Assembly: GCF_010119205.1 (NCBI RefSeq)
Contig: NZ_WRXM01000002.1
Span: forward strand, 550,982-614,981
DNA: 64,000 bases
Direction of reading: 5' to 3'
From: Haloarcula limicola
Lineage (GTDB): Archaea > Halobacteriota > Halobacteria > Halobacteriales > Haloarculaceae
The position numbers and the translations under genes were made by a program. The stretch's first letter is position 1, and each line of letters opens with the position of its first letter. The notes below the pieces were generated by a model, which saw only the letters and a list, made by a program, of their open reading frames with translations, was not told where the DNA came from and made no database searches. Positions 43,560 to 51,333 of the stretch are shown piece by piece.

Positions 43560-43567
43560 TTTATATA
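43560..43567 (+). promoter_or_regulatory. TATA element for the DUF7123-like gene
   Basis: TTTATATA lies 37-44 bp upstream of the chosen ATG at 43604 (28-35 bp upstream of the alternative GTG at 43595). Confidence 0.5.
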
Positions 43568-43603
43568 CTCTCTCCGGCAGAAGATGGAGTCGAGGTGACA
43601 CAG

Positions 43604-43852
43604 ATGAGCGCAACTGCATCCCCCTCCAACGAGGAAGAGCCCTCCAAAGAACAGCGCCTGAAGTCCTTCCTCGCAGAGAAGGCCGCCGACGGCGAGATGT
43701 ACTTCAAGAGCAAATTCATCGCCGACGAAGTCGGTCTCTCGCCGAAGGAGATCGGCGCGCTGATGGTCAAGCTCAAGGACAGCGCCACGGAGATCCACGT
43801 CGAGAAGTGGTCGTACACGAGCGCGACGACGTGGCGCGTCGAACCCGCGTAA
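43604..43852 (+). CDS. DUF7123-like haloarchaeal small protein
   Basis: The 82-residue protein has an N-terminal acidic tail (ASPSNEEEPSKEQRLKSFLAEKA) and a compact winged-helix-like part (MYFKSKFIADEVGLSPKEIGALMVKLKDS). Its pattern fits a conserved haloarchaeal family (DUF7123-type) whose fold suggests nucleic-acid binding, but its function is unknown. The ATG at 43604 is chosen; a GTG at 43595 in frame is possible and better spaced from the TATA box. Highly expressed by its strong TATA box, I infer. Confidence 0.68.
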   Translation: MSATASPSNEEEPSKEQRLKSFLAEKAADGEMYFKSKFIADEVGLSPKEIGALMVKLKDSATEIHVEKWSYTSATTWRVEPA

Positions 43853-43939
43853 GTCCGCCATCGCTCCCGGTTCCGGTCCCCTCCCCGCTTCTCCTGTCGG
43901 GCAGAGTATATTAGTGTCCGCACGCTCTACGCATGAACG

Positions 43940-45121
43940 ATGAGTCGTCCCGCCGACGAATCCCCGTCGCCCGCCGAGCTAGCGGCCGTCTTCCACGTCG
44001 CGACCGTCCATCGGGACGGAGAGACGCTCCGATACTTCGGCGACCCGCTCGTTCCTCCCCGTAGCGTCGCCGACGAACTCGCGCCCGTATTCGCCGAGTA
44101 CGGCTACGACGTCGAGTTAGAGCGACAGGCGTCCGCGAAACCGACCGACGGCGGGACGCCGCTCGATACGCACGGCCAGCAGTACGCGCTGGTCGCGGAA
44201 CCGACTGAAGCGAGTCACGACGGCGTTCCGTGGCTCAACGTCGCGCTCTTGCTCGCGACGATCGCCTCGACCCTGTACGTCGGCGCGAGCGGGTGGTACT
44301 ACATCCCCGTCGCGGAAGAGCCGCTCCGCATCGTCGAGGCGTGGCCGTTCGTCGTGTCGATGTTGGGCGTCCTGGGCATCCACGAACTGGGCCACTACGC
44401 CGCCGCTCGGTATCACGGCGTGGACGTGACGCTCCCCTATTTCATCCCGTTCCCCTCGCTGCTCGGGACGATGGGGGCCGTCATCAACATCCGCGGTCGC
44501 ATCCCGAGCCGGCGCGCGCTGTTCGACATCGGCGTCGCCGGGCCGCTCGCGGGACTGGTCGCCACGGTCGTCGTCACGGTGATCGGTCTCACGCTCGACC
44601 CGATCACCGTCCCCCAGAGCGTCCTCGACGGCGGTGCCGAGTACGGTATCAACTTCCACGACCCGCTCCTGCTCCAGGGGTTACAAGAACTCGTCGTCGT
44701 ACTCGGTATCGGCGTCGAGTACGGCCCCCGGCAGGCCGTCCACCCCGTCGTCTTCGCCGGGTGGGCGGGGATGTTCTTCACGTTCCTCAACCTGCTCCCG
44801 GTCGGGCAACTGGACGGCGGGCACATCGTCCGCGCGATCGTCGGCCGCCGTCAGGAGACCATCGCCGCGGCGGTGCCCGGCGCGCTGTTCGCGCTCTCGG
44901 GATACCTCTATCTCACCCGCGACGCGCCCCCCATCGGCTTCGGCGTCTGGACGCTGTGGGCGTTCTGGGGCGTCTTCGCGACCGGCCTCGCCTACGCGGG
45001 ACCGGCGGAGCCGACGGTCGACGAACCGCTGGACCGCCGCCGCGTCGCGCTCGGCGTCGCGACGTTCGTCCTCGGAGTCGCCTGCTTCACGCCCATTCCG
45101 TTCGAGATAGTCACCGCGTAG
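43940..45121 (+). CDS. Site-2-protease-type membrane metalloprotease
   Basis: The 393-residue M50-family protein has an N-terminal soluble region (about 1-95), H148-E-L-G-H152 in a membrane helix (G-V-L-G-I-H-E-L-G-H-Y-A-A-A-R), and the second motif N-L-L-P-V-G-Q-L-D-G-G-H near 285-297. No PDZ domain is present, unlike the protease at 38812-40578. It is predicted to cleave membrane-embedded substrates. It is separated from the DUF7123-like gene by 87 bp. Confidence 0.87.
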   Translation: MSRPADESPSPAELAAVFHVATVHRDGETLRYFGDPLVPPRSVADELAPVFAEYGYDVELERQASAKPTDGGTPLDTHGQQYALVAEPTEASHDGVPWLNVALLLATIASTLYVGASGWYYIPVAEEPLRIVEAWPFVVSMLGVLGIHELGHYAAARYHGVDVTLPYFIPFPSLLGTMGAVINIRGRIPSRRALFDIGVAGPLAGLVATVVVTVIGLTLDPITVPQSVLDGGAEYGINFHDPLLLQGLQELVVVLGIGVEYGPRQAVHPVVFAGWAGMFFTFLNLLPVGQLDGGHIVRAIVGRRQETIAAAVPGALFALSGYLYLTRDAPPIGFGVWTLWAFWGVFATGLAYAGPAEPTVDEPLDRRRVALGVATFVLGVACFTPIPFEIVTA

Positions 45122-45295
45122 TCACTCTTTCGTCGTACGGATGGGACTGTTTCACAGCCATCCCGAAGGAACGCAGAGAAGCCGCGCTTTCGGCAGTTTC
45201 AGAGGGTCTTACCGCTCGTCTGGCGGTCAAAAACGGTGGCTATAACGTCCCGAACTGTTGTGAGAAACTGCTGAACGGCGGCGAACGGTCTCGTG

Positions 45296-45301
45296 TTTAT
45301 A
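45296..45301 (+). promoter_or_regulatory. TATA element upstream of the 46-residue gene
   Basis: TTTATA lies 32-37 bp upstream of the ATG at 45333, followed by the short inverted repeat GGGAC-GT-GTCCC (45304-45315). Confidence 0.4.
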
Positions 45302-45332
45302 CGGGGACGTGTCCCGTACGCCCATCCATAGC

Positions 45333-45473
45333 ATGACCACCGACCCCGGCGTGGCCGACGACGCTGACGGCGACCGAGACGGGAGCGAACTCACGCACGA
45401 CGAACGAGCGACCGCCGCGGCGGCGGCCGTCGAACAGGTCGAGACGGCGCTCGCCGCGGACGACCGATTTTAG
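45333..45473 (+). CDS. Small acidic protein (46 residues)
   Basis: The sequence begins MTTDPGVADDADGDRDGSEL and ends VETALAADDRF: an acidic, Ala-rich peptide with a helical second half (T-H-D-E-R-A-T-A-A-A-A-A-V-E-Q-V-E-T). A TATA box at the right distance and ATG start support expression. It converges on thiL with 7 bp between stops. No homologous family was recognised. Confidence 0.5.
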   Translation: MTTDPGVADDADGDRDGSELTHDERATAAAAAVEQVETALAADDRF

Positions 45474-45480
45474 CGGGCTC

Positions 45481-46347
45481 TCAGTGTGAGTACCCCCGGT
45501 CGGGGAGCGTCTCGCCGTCGAGCGTCACGCCGTCGTCGGTGACGGTACCGACCCGGTGGAGCGGACAGGGAACCGCTTCGCGTGCGGCCGCGAGACTTCT
45601 CTCGGGAATCGCACACACCAGTTCGAAGTCCTCGCCGAAGAACGCGCCCAGTTCTCGCCGGTCGTCGTCGCCCGACGCGACCGCGTCGACCCGTTCGTCG
45701 ATCGGTAGCGGCGTTTCGAGCGCCGCCCCGCAGTCGCTGGCCCCACAGAGCTGGTGGACCGACCGAGCCAGACCGTCGCTCGAATCCAGCATCGCCGTCG
45801 CGTAGGGGCGGAGCGCGACGCCCGCCCGCACGCGCGGTTCGAACCGAAACAGGTCGTTGGCCGCCTCGCCGTCGCCGCGTTCGAACAGCCGCAGCGCGGC
45901 GGCCGAGCGGCCGAGCGTGCCGGTCACGCAGACCGCTTCGCCCGGCGACGCACCCGAGCGCAAGACCGGATCGTTCGTGTCGCCGAGCGCCGTCGTCGCC
46001 ACGGTGAACTCCTCGTGGCCGTCCAGGTCGCCGCCGACGTACTCCGCGCCGACCGACTCGCAGACGTCTACCGCGCCATCGACGAACGCCAGCAGTTCCT
46101 CGTCGTCGAACTCCGGCGCGGCGTAGACGGCCACCGCCGCCGTCGCCTCGGCCCCCATCGACGCCACGTCCGACAGCGACGCGCCGACGGCCCGCCACCC
46201 GGCGGTGTAGCGGGTCGTCCCGTCGGGGAAGTCCGTCCGCTCGTGGAGCATGTCCGTGGTGATGACCTGCCCGTCGAGGACGGCGCAGTCGTCGCCCGCC
46301 GCCGGGAGGCGGTCGCCGATGAGCGCGAGGGCCGCCTGTTCGTCCAT
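45481..46347 (-). CDS. thiL: Thiamine-monophosphate kinase
   Basis: The 288-residue PurM/AIR-synthase-like kinase phosphorylates thiamine monophosphate to the diphosphate cofactor. Conserved blocks are A-G-D-D-C-A-V-L (residues 17-24), T-T-D-M-L-H-E-R-T-D-F, S-L-S-D-V-A-S-M-G-A, G-G-D-L and M-L-D-S-S-D-G-L-A. The ATG at 46347 (MDEQAALALIGDRL) is the normal start; longer frames upstream are noise. It is divergent from the flippase-like gene with a 135-bp gap. Confidence 0.92.
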   Translation of the reverse strand: MDEQAALALIGDRLPAAGDDCAVLDGQVITTDMLHERTDFPDGTTRYTAGWRAVGASLSDVASMGAEATAAVAVYAAPEFDDEELLAFVDGAVDVCESVGAEYVGGDLDGHEEFTVATTALGDTNDPVLRSGASPGEAVCVTGTLGRSAAALRLFERGDGEAANDLFRFEPRVRAGVALRPYATAMLDSSDGLARSVHQLCGASDCGAALETPLPIDERVDAVASGDDDRRELGAFFGEDFELVCAIPERSLAAAREAVPCPLHRVGTVTDDGVTLDGETLPDRGYSH

Positions 46348-46482
46348 ATGCACGCGTCGGTCCCCGGGCGCAAAACGACACGGGATACGCCCGCGGGAAC
46401 GGCCGCTGTCTCGCGCGTCGCCGGGCCGCTCCGTCGCGCACACGTCGGTACGTTCAAATCGCCGACGCGCGACGGCTCCGGT

Positions 46483-47520
46483 ATGGACGGCAACCGCTGG
46501 GCGACGGCCGCCGGGTTCGTCGGCGCACTCGGCGTCCTCGCGGTTCTCGTGTGGGTCGTCGGCGTCGACCGGACGCTGGCGGCGCTGCTGCGGGCCGACC
46601 CCGCCGTGTTGCTCGCCGTCGTCGGCATCGCCGTCGTCTGGATGACCGCGTGGGGCTTGGCGCTGTGGTCGGTGCTGGACGCGCTCGGAACCCCCGTCGC
46701 TCCCGCCACCGCGGTGCTGGTCTACACGGCGGCCGTCTTCTCGAACAACGTCACGCCGTTCGGCCAGGCGGGCGGCGAGCCCCTCTCGGCGCTGCTCATC
46801 TCCTCGGCGGCCGACAGCGAGTACGAGACGGGACTGGCCGCCATCGCCACCGTCGACACCGTCCACTTCGTCCCCTCCATCGGCTACGCTATCGTCGGCT
46901 TCACGTTCGTCGCGGCCGGCGCGGTCCGTCTCGGCCGCAACCTCGTGTTCGCCGCCGTCGCCGTCGCCGTGCTTGCGGTCGGGTTGCCCGTCGGCGCGTA
47001 CGTCGGCTGGCGCTATCGCTACGAACTCGAAGCCGAGGTTGTCCGCGTGTTCACGCCGGTCGTTCGGACGGTCGGTCGAGTCGTCCCGCGACGGTCGCCG
47101 CCGACGGCCGGCGTCATCGAGGCGCGCATCGAGGGCTTCTTCGGGGCCATCGAGCGCATCGCCACCGACGGGCGGACCGTCCTCCAGACGCTCGGCCTCT
47201 CGGCCGTCGGATGGGGATGTCTGGCCGCGTCGCTGTGGACGTCGCTGTACGCCATCGGTTACGCCGTCCCGGTAGCGACGGTGCTCCTGGTCGTGCCGCT
47301 GGGAAGCATCGCCAGCGTCGCCCCGCTTCCCGGCGGGTCGGGCGCGATCGAGACGGTCCTGGTGACGCTGCTGGTCTCCACCGCCGGCGTCCCGGCGGCG
47401 GCGGCGGCGTCGGCGGTGCTCGTCCACCGGGGCGCGACGTACCTGCTCCCGACGCTCGTCGGGGCCGGCGTCGCCAGCGCGCTCGGCGCGAACCACGCGG
47501 CCGCCAGCCCCGGGGAGTGA
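46483..47520 (+). CDS. Flippase-like membrane protein (LPG synthase transmembrane family, UPF0104)
   Basis: The 345-residue protein has about eight membrane helices in the lysylphosphatidylglycerol synthase TM/UPF0104 pattern: S-N-N-V-T-P-F-G-Q-A-G-G-E-P near 87-100 and P-L-P-G-G-S-G-A-I-E near 284-293. Relatives flip or transfer lipid-linked molecules; the substrate here is unknown. ATG 46483 begins the first helix. It is 62 bp upstream of the S19e gene, which has its own TATA box. Confidence 0.78.
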   Translation: MDGNRWATAAGFVGALGVLAVLVWVVGVDRTLAALLRADPAVLLAVVGIAVVWMTAWGLALWSVLDALGTPVAPATAVLVYTAAVFSNNVTPFGQAGGEPLSALLISSAADSEYETGLAAIATVDTVHFVPSIGYAIVGFTFVAAGAVRLGRNLVFAAVAVAVLAVGLPVGAYVGWRYRYELEAEVVRVFTPVVRTVGRVVPRRSPPTAGVIEARIEGFFGAIERIATDGRTVLQTLGLSAVGWGCLAASLWTSLYAIGYAVPVATVLLVVPLGSIASVAPLPGGSGAIETVLVTLLVSTAGVPAAAAASAVLVHRGATYLLPTLVGAGVASALGANHAAASPGE

Positions 47521-47551
47521 ACGGTTCACGCCCGCAGGCGCGAACGATGCG

Positions 47552-47559
47552 CTTAAATG
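47552..47559 (+). promoter_or_regulatory. TATA element for the S19e operon
   Basis: CTTAAATG lies 24-31 bp upstream of the S19e ATG (47583), which fits a leaderless transcript. Confidence 0.45.
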
Positions 47560-47582
47560 ACGCGGACGGAAAGCAAGGGCCA

Positions 47583-48044
47583 ATGACGACACTCTACGAC
47601 GCGCCCGCCGAGGACCTCATCGAGGCCCTCACCGAGCAGTTCGAGGACGAAGACGACATCGAGGCCCCCGAGTGGGTCACCTTCACCAAGACCGGCGTCG
47701 ACCGCGAACTCCCGCCCGAACAGGACAACTTCTGGGAGCGCCGCGCCGCCAGCCTGCTCCGGAAGGTCGCCGTCGACGGTCCCGTCGGGGTCAACGCGCT
47801 CCGCGCCGAGTACGGCAAGTCCAAGCAGGGCTCGACGCGTTACCGCGTCCGCCCCAAGCAGAAGGCCAAGGGCTCGGGCAACATCATCCGCACCGCGCTC
47901 CAGCAGCTCGAAGACGCCGGCTACGTCGAGACCAGCGAGAACGACGGCCGCCGCGTCACCGGCGACGGGCGCGCGCTCTTAGACGACACCGCGGGCGAAG
48001 TCCTCACGGACATCGACCGTCCGGAACTCGAACGCTACGCGTAA
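47583..48044 (+). CDS. rps19e: Ribosomal protein S19e
   Basis: The 153-residue small-subunit protein S19e, found in archaea and eukaryotes, helps pre-rRNA processing and 30S assembly. The conserved V-D-R-E-L-P-P-E-Q-D-N-F-W-E-R-R and Y-G-K-S-K-Q-G-S-T-R-Y-R-V-R-P segments are intact, followed by a winged-helix C-terminus (ALQQLEDAGYVE). It is the first gene of a likely operon with PDCD5 and the PP-loop protein. Confidence 0.96.
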   Translation: MTTLYDAPAEDLIEALTEQFEDEDDIEAPEWVTFTKTGVDRELPPEQDNFWERRAASLLRKVAVDGPVGVNALRAEYGKSKQGSTRYRVRPKQKAKGSGNIIRTALQQLEDAGYVETSENDGRRVTGDGRALLDDTAGEVLTDIDRPELERYA

Positions 48045-48121
48045 CCGGTTTCTCCCTCTTCCGGCGCGTAGTCGGGTCTCCGAAATCGTTTTCCCGCCGA
48101 CACCGATAGTTCCCACTAGCT

Positions 48122-48469
48122 ATGAGCGGCGACCCCAGCGAGGAAGACCTGGAAGAACTCCGCAAGGAGAAGATGGAACAGCTCAAAGAACAGCAAGAGG
48201 GCGGCGACGCCGAGGCGCAGCAGGCCGCACAGGAGCAGGCCGAGGCCCAGAAGAAGGCCGTCCTGCGCCAGCACCTCACCGACGGCGCTCGCAAGCGCCT
48301 CAACACCGTCAAGATGTCGAAACCCGACATCGGCGACCAGATCGAACAGCAGGTCGTCGCGCTGGCCCGCAGCGGCCGCGTACAGGGCCAGATCGACGAA
48401 GAGCAGATGAAGGAGCTGCTCTCGGAACTCACCCCCGACTCGAAGAGCTTCGACATCAAGCGCCGGTAG
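48122..48469 (+). CDS. PDCD5-family DNA-binding protein
   Basis: The 115-residue protein has a charged N-terminal helix ([16 protein letters not shown]) and a three-helix core ([18 protein letters not shown]), ending in S-F-D-I-K-R-R. It is the archaeal homologue of the eukaryotic programmed-cell-death-5 protein. In archaea it is linked to the ribosome operon with S19e, as here, and its role may be in translation or nucleic-acid binding. Its stop is directly followed by the start of the next gene. Confidence 0.9.
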   Translation: MSGDPSEEDLEELRKEKMEQLKEQQEGGDAEAQQAAQEQAEAQKKAVLRQHLTDGARKRLNTVKMSKPDIGDQIEQQVVALARSGRVQGQIDEEQMKELLSELTPDSKSFDIKRR

Positions 48470-49069
48470 ATGCGCTGCGGACTGCTGTACAGCGCTGGCA
48501 AGGACTCAACGCTTTCGGCGCTCCTCTTAGCCCCCTTCTACGACGTGACCCTCGTCACCGGGACGTTCGGCGTCGCCGACCCGGCCCCGGCCCGCGAGGC
48601 CGCCGAGGCCGTCGGGTTCACCCACGAGACGGTCGACCTCGACCCCGAAGTAGCCCGCGCCGCCGTTTCCCGAATGCACGACGACGGCTACCCGCGAAAC
48701 GGCATCCAGCGGGTCCACGAACACGCCGTCGAGACGCTGGCGGCGGGCGAGTGGACCGAGTCGCTTGCCGCCGTCGCCGACGGCACGCGACGCGACGACC
48801 GCGTCCCGACGATCGACCGCCCGCTGGCCCAGAGCGTCGAGGACCGCTTCGGCGTCGACTACCTCGCGCCGCTCGCGGGGGTCGGCCGCGGCGCGATCGA
48901 CGCGATGGCCGCCCAGAAACTGGACGTCGAGACCGGGCCGAGCGCGCAGGTTCCCAAGGCCGACTACGAGGTCGAACTGCGGGCGCTGCTGGCCGAGGAG
49001 TACGGCGAGTCGGCCGTCGACGAAGTGTTTCCCGAGCACACGCAGTCGCGGGTTCGCGGACTCCGGTGA
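48470..49069 (+). CDS. PP-loop ATPase (N-type ATP pyrophosphatase) family protein
   Basis: The 199-residue protein begins M-R-C-G-L-L-Y-S-A-G-K-D-S-T, an S-A-G-K-D-S variant of the PP-loop used to adenylate substrates in tRNA thiolation, diphthamide amidation and similar reactions. No separate thiolation Cys pair (C-x2-C) is seen. Relatives of this architecture are conserved in haloarchaea with unknown role. It starts at the base after the PDCD5 stop and shares an operon with S19e, so a tRNA, rRNA or translation-factor modification is likely but not shown. Confidence 0.78.
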   Translation: MRCGLLYSAGKDSTLSALLLAPFYDVTLVTGTFGVADPAPAREAAEAVGFTHETVDLDPEVARAAVSRMHDDGYPRNGIQRVHEHAVETLAAGEWTESLAAVADGTRRDDRVPTIDRPLAQSVEDRFGVDYLAPLAGVGRGAIDAMAAQKLDVETGPSAQVPKADYEVELRALLAEEYGESAVDEVFPEHTQSRVRGLR

Positions 49070-49184
49070 GTCGTTTCAGCGGTGGTAGGAGATTCGGACA
49101 GCCGGGGAGTTTCGCCCCGTGAAACAATCAACCGGATGGAACTGACTGGGGGGCTTTCTGGCTGTTTTCGATACCGGTTTCGGT

Positions 49185-49208
49185 GGTTCGACTCGAACCC
49201 GAATATAC
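49185..49208 (+). promoter_or_regulatory. Palindrome and TATA element of hisS
   Basis: GGTTCGA-C-TCGAACC (49185-49199) is a perfect 15-bp palindrome. It directly precedes AATATAC (49202-49208), a TATA-like box 49-55 bp upstream of the chosen ATG (43-49 bp upstream of the GTG). The palindrome occupies the BRE position and resembles a tRNA T-arm by chance. Confidence 0.45.
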
Positions 49209-49256
49209 TGGCCGAGAACGGACAGGTTCAAGCGCGCCCTCGCTGTATGCGTGGAC

Positions 49257-50555
49257 ATGTACGACCGCGTCAAGGGCTTTCGCGACTTCTACCCCGAGGA
49301 GATGCAGGCGCGCCGGTGGGCGATGGACGCCGTCGAGGACGTCGCCCGCCGGTACGGCTTCCGCGAGATAGGCACCCCCGCGCTCGAAGCGACCGAGATG
49401 TACGTCGACAAGAGCGGCGAGGAGATCGTCGAGGAACTGTACAGTTTCGAGGACAAGGGCGGCCGGGAGGTGGCGCTGACGCCAGAGCTGACCCCCTCGG
49501 TCGCGCGGATGGTCGTCGCCAAGCAGCAGGCGCTCTCGAAGCCGATCAAGTGGGTCTCGACGCGGCCGTTCTGGCGCTACGAACAGGTCCAGCAGGGCCG
49601 CTTCCGGGAGTTCTATCAGACCAACGTCGACATCTTCGGGTCGGCGGAGCCGGCGGCCGACGCCGAGATCCTGGCCGTCGCCGTCGACATGCTCACCGAC
49701 CTCGGCCTGACGAGCGAGGACTTCGAGATCCGCGTCTCCCACCGCGATATCCTCTCCGGACTCCTCGAATCGTTCGACGCCGACGTGGACACCCGCGAGG
49801 CCATCCGCACCGTCGACAAGCGCGCGAAGCTCGACCGCGAGGAGTACCTCGACGCACTGTACGAGGCGGGGCTGAGCCACGACCAGGCCGAGGAGTTCGA
49901 CGGCCTGTTGCAGTCCGGCGAGGACGAACTCGACGCGCTCGCGGAGCGTTCTGAGGCCGTCGCCGACGCCACGGAGAACCTGCGGGAAGTGCTCGACGCC
50001 ACCGCGGACTTCGGCGTCCGCGAGCACGTCACGCTCTCGCTCTCGACCGCCCGCGGCCTCGATTACTACACCGGCGTCGTCTTCGAGTGCTTCGACTCCA
50101 CGGGCGAGGTGTCCCGCGCGGTGTTCGGCGGCGGCCGCTACGACGACCTCATCGAGGGGTTCGGCGGCCAGCCGACACCCGCGGTCGGGTTCGCGCCCGG
50201 CCACGCGACGCTCCAACTGCTCTGTGAACGGGCCGGCGTCTGGCCCGCCGAGGAGCTGACGACGGACTACTACGTCCTGCAGGTGGGAGACACCCGCCCG
50301 ACGGCGGCCCGCATCGCTCGGGACCTGCGCGAGCGGGGCAACGTCGTCGAGAGCGACGTGGCCGACCGCTCCTTCGGCGCGCAGATGGGCTACGCGGACG
50401 ACGTGAACGCCGAGACGGTCGTTATCGTCGGCGAGCAGGACCTGGAGAACGACGAAGTGACGCTCAAGGAGATGGACGGGGGCGAACAGGTCAGCGTCCC
50501 CGTCGACTCGTTCCCCGGCGAGCACGACCGACCGACGTTCGAGGACTTCGCCTAG
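49257..50555 (+). CDS. hisS: Histidyl-tRNA synthetase
   Basis: The 432-residue class II enzyme charges tRNA-His. Motif 2 lies in R-P-F-W-R-Y-E-Q-V-Q-Q-G-R-F-R-E-F, the histidine-binding A-R-G-L-D-Y-Y-T-G-V-V-F-E is present, and the C-terminal anticodon domain (about 330-432) follows. The start MYDRVKGFRDFYPEEM is typical; a GTG two codons upstream is the alternative. The stop TAG shares CTAG with the stop of the convergent acetyltransferase gene. Confidence 0.95.
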   Translation: MYDRVKGFRDFYPEEMQARRWAMDAVEDVARRYGFREIGTPALEATEMYVDKSGEEIVEELYSFEDKGGREVALTPELTPSVARMVVAKQQALSKPIKWVSTRPFWRYEQVQQGRFREFYQTNVDIFGSAEPAADAEILAVAVDMLTDLGLTSEDFEIRVSHRDILSGLLESFDADVDTREAIRTVDKRAKLDREEYLDALYEAGLSHDQAEEFDGLLQSGEDELDALAERSEAVADATENLREVLDATADFGVREHVTLSLSTARGLDYYTGVVFECFDSTGEVSRAVFGGGRYDDLIEGFGGQPTPAVGFAPGHATLQLLCERAGVWPAEELTTDYYVLQVGDTRPTAARIARDLRERGNVVESDVADRSFGAQMGYADDVNAETVVIVGEQDLENDEVTLKEMDGGEQVSVPVDSFPGEHDRPTFEDFA

Positions 50556-51058
50556 AGCGGCCGTTCCATCTCGTGTTCGGCCCGGTCGCGCAATCGCGTC
50601 TCGAACCCGACCCCGTCGTACAGTTTCATCGCGACGTGGTTCGTCCGTGCGACGGCCAGCCAGACGTGGTCGAGCCCGTTCTCCTGCCCGTGACCCAGCA
50701 GTACCTCGATGAGGCGCGTCCCGATGCCCGCCGACTGGTAGTCGGGGCGGACGAAGATGGCCAGTTCCGAGGACTCGCCTTCGGGAATGAGGACGGCGTG
50801 GCCGACCGCCGACTGGTTGTGCCAGACGACGACGTTCAGCCCCTCGTCTAACAGCGTCTCGACCCAGTCCCGTGTCTGTTTCTCCCCCCGCGGCGGGACC
50901 CCCTGCGCGCGGGACTCGGCGTCGAACCGTGCGTACATCGCCACCAGCGGCGACGGATCGCCGTCGTACGCCTCGATATCGACCGTTCGGGAGCGCTGGT
51001 CGGTGAACGTGACGGGTGGGCGGGGAAACCGGCGAACCTCGTCGGCGGACGTAGCCAT
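50552..51058 (-). CDS. GNAT family acetyltransferase
   Basis: The 168-residue protein has the GNAT acetyl-CoA pattern Q-S-A-G-I-G-T-R-L-I near 115-124, preceded by beta strands (LIPEGESSELAIFVRPDY). The C-terminus has A-R-T-N-H-V-A-M-K-L-Y-D-G-V-G-F-E. The substrate cannot be predicted. The stop overlaps hisS's stop in CTAG. It diverges from truA across a 275-bp gap containing a 32-bp palindrome. Confidence 0.8.
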   Translation of the reverse strand: MATSADEVRRFPRPPVTFTDQRSRTVDIEAYDGDPSPLVAMYARFDAESRAQGVPPRGEKQTRDWVETLLDEGLNVVVWHNQSAVGHAVLIPEGESSELAIFVRPDYQSAGIGTRLIEVLLGHGQENGLDHVWLAVARTNHVAMKLYDGVGFETRLRDRAEHEMERPL

Positions 51059-51113
51059 TACTCGGAACTAGGAGCAGGACACTTCTAAACTCATCCCTCC
51101 GATTCTCAGTAGC

Positions 51114-51128
51114 TGAGAGTCGACCCGG
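51114..51128. other. 15-bp inverted repeat in the GNAT-truA gap
   Basis: TCTCAG-TAG-CTGAGA is a perfect 6+3+6 palindrome 56-70 bp upstream of the GNAT gene start, plausible as a regulatory site of that leftward gene. Confidence 0.35.
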
Positions 51129-51204
51129 GGCTCGCGACGGCGAGACAGTCGTCGACGGGGCGAGCGAGCACCGGTGCGGCCGGTTGGGTCGGGCGAAGCG
51201 GGTC

Positions 51205-51236
51205 GCACGCGGACCGTCGGCCGACGGTCCGCGTGC
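51205..51236. repeat. Perfect 32-bp palindrome
   Basis: The left half GCACGCGGACCGTCGG and its exact reverse complement abut with no spacer. It lies near the middle of the 275-bp gap between divergent GNAT and truA. In DNA it could extrude as a cruciform; in RNA it would form a 16-bp stem. It is about 100 bp from the truA start. Confidence 0.85.
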
Positions 51237-51333
51237 CGAGGGTCTGCGCGAGCTGACAGCTCTCGATGCAGTTGCCGCCACCTCGAATGTCGGCAATCGG
51301 ACAGTACAAGTGCACCGCCGTCGAGCATCGGGT

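Larger units (their letters stand above)
43249..43603. other. 355-bp divergent intergenic region, AT-rich right half
   Basis: This lies between divergent pyrH and the DUF7123-like gene. The left part holds the pyrH promoter and palindrome. The right part is clearly A+T-richer than the surroundings (ATTTAAAT near 43453, GTTATAAAATATGC near 43493, TTTATATA at 43560) and could be a strong or multiple promoter. No convincing gene was found. Confidence 0.5.

Noticed and set aside
45122-45332. Rightward frame reading into the small 46-residue gene region
   Set aside because: It is the out-of-frame continuation of a shadow from the protease gene with no start of its own and ends within the small gene's region.
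49185-49199. Possible tRNA gene from a GGTTCGA...TCGAACC T-arm-like sequence
   Set aside because: No acceptor, D or anticodon arm can be paired around it; it is a perfect palindrome next to a TATA box.
49128-51296. Long antisense frame across hisS and the GNAT gene
   Set aside because: It crosses the 32-bp palindrome and two conserved genes, and its composition is that of a shadow frame.
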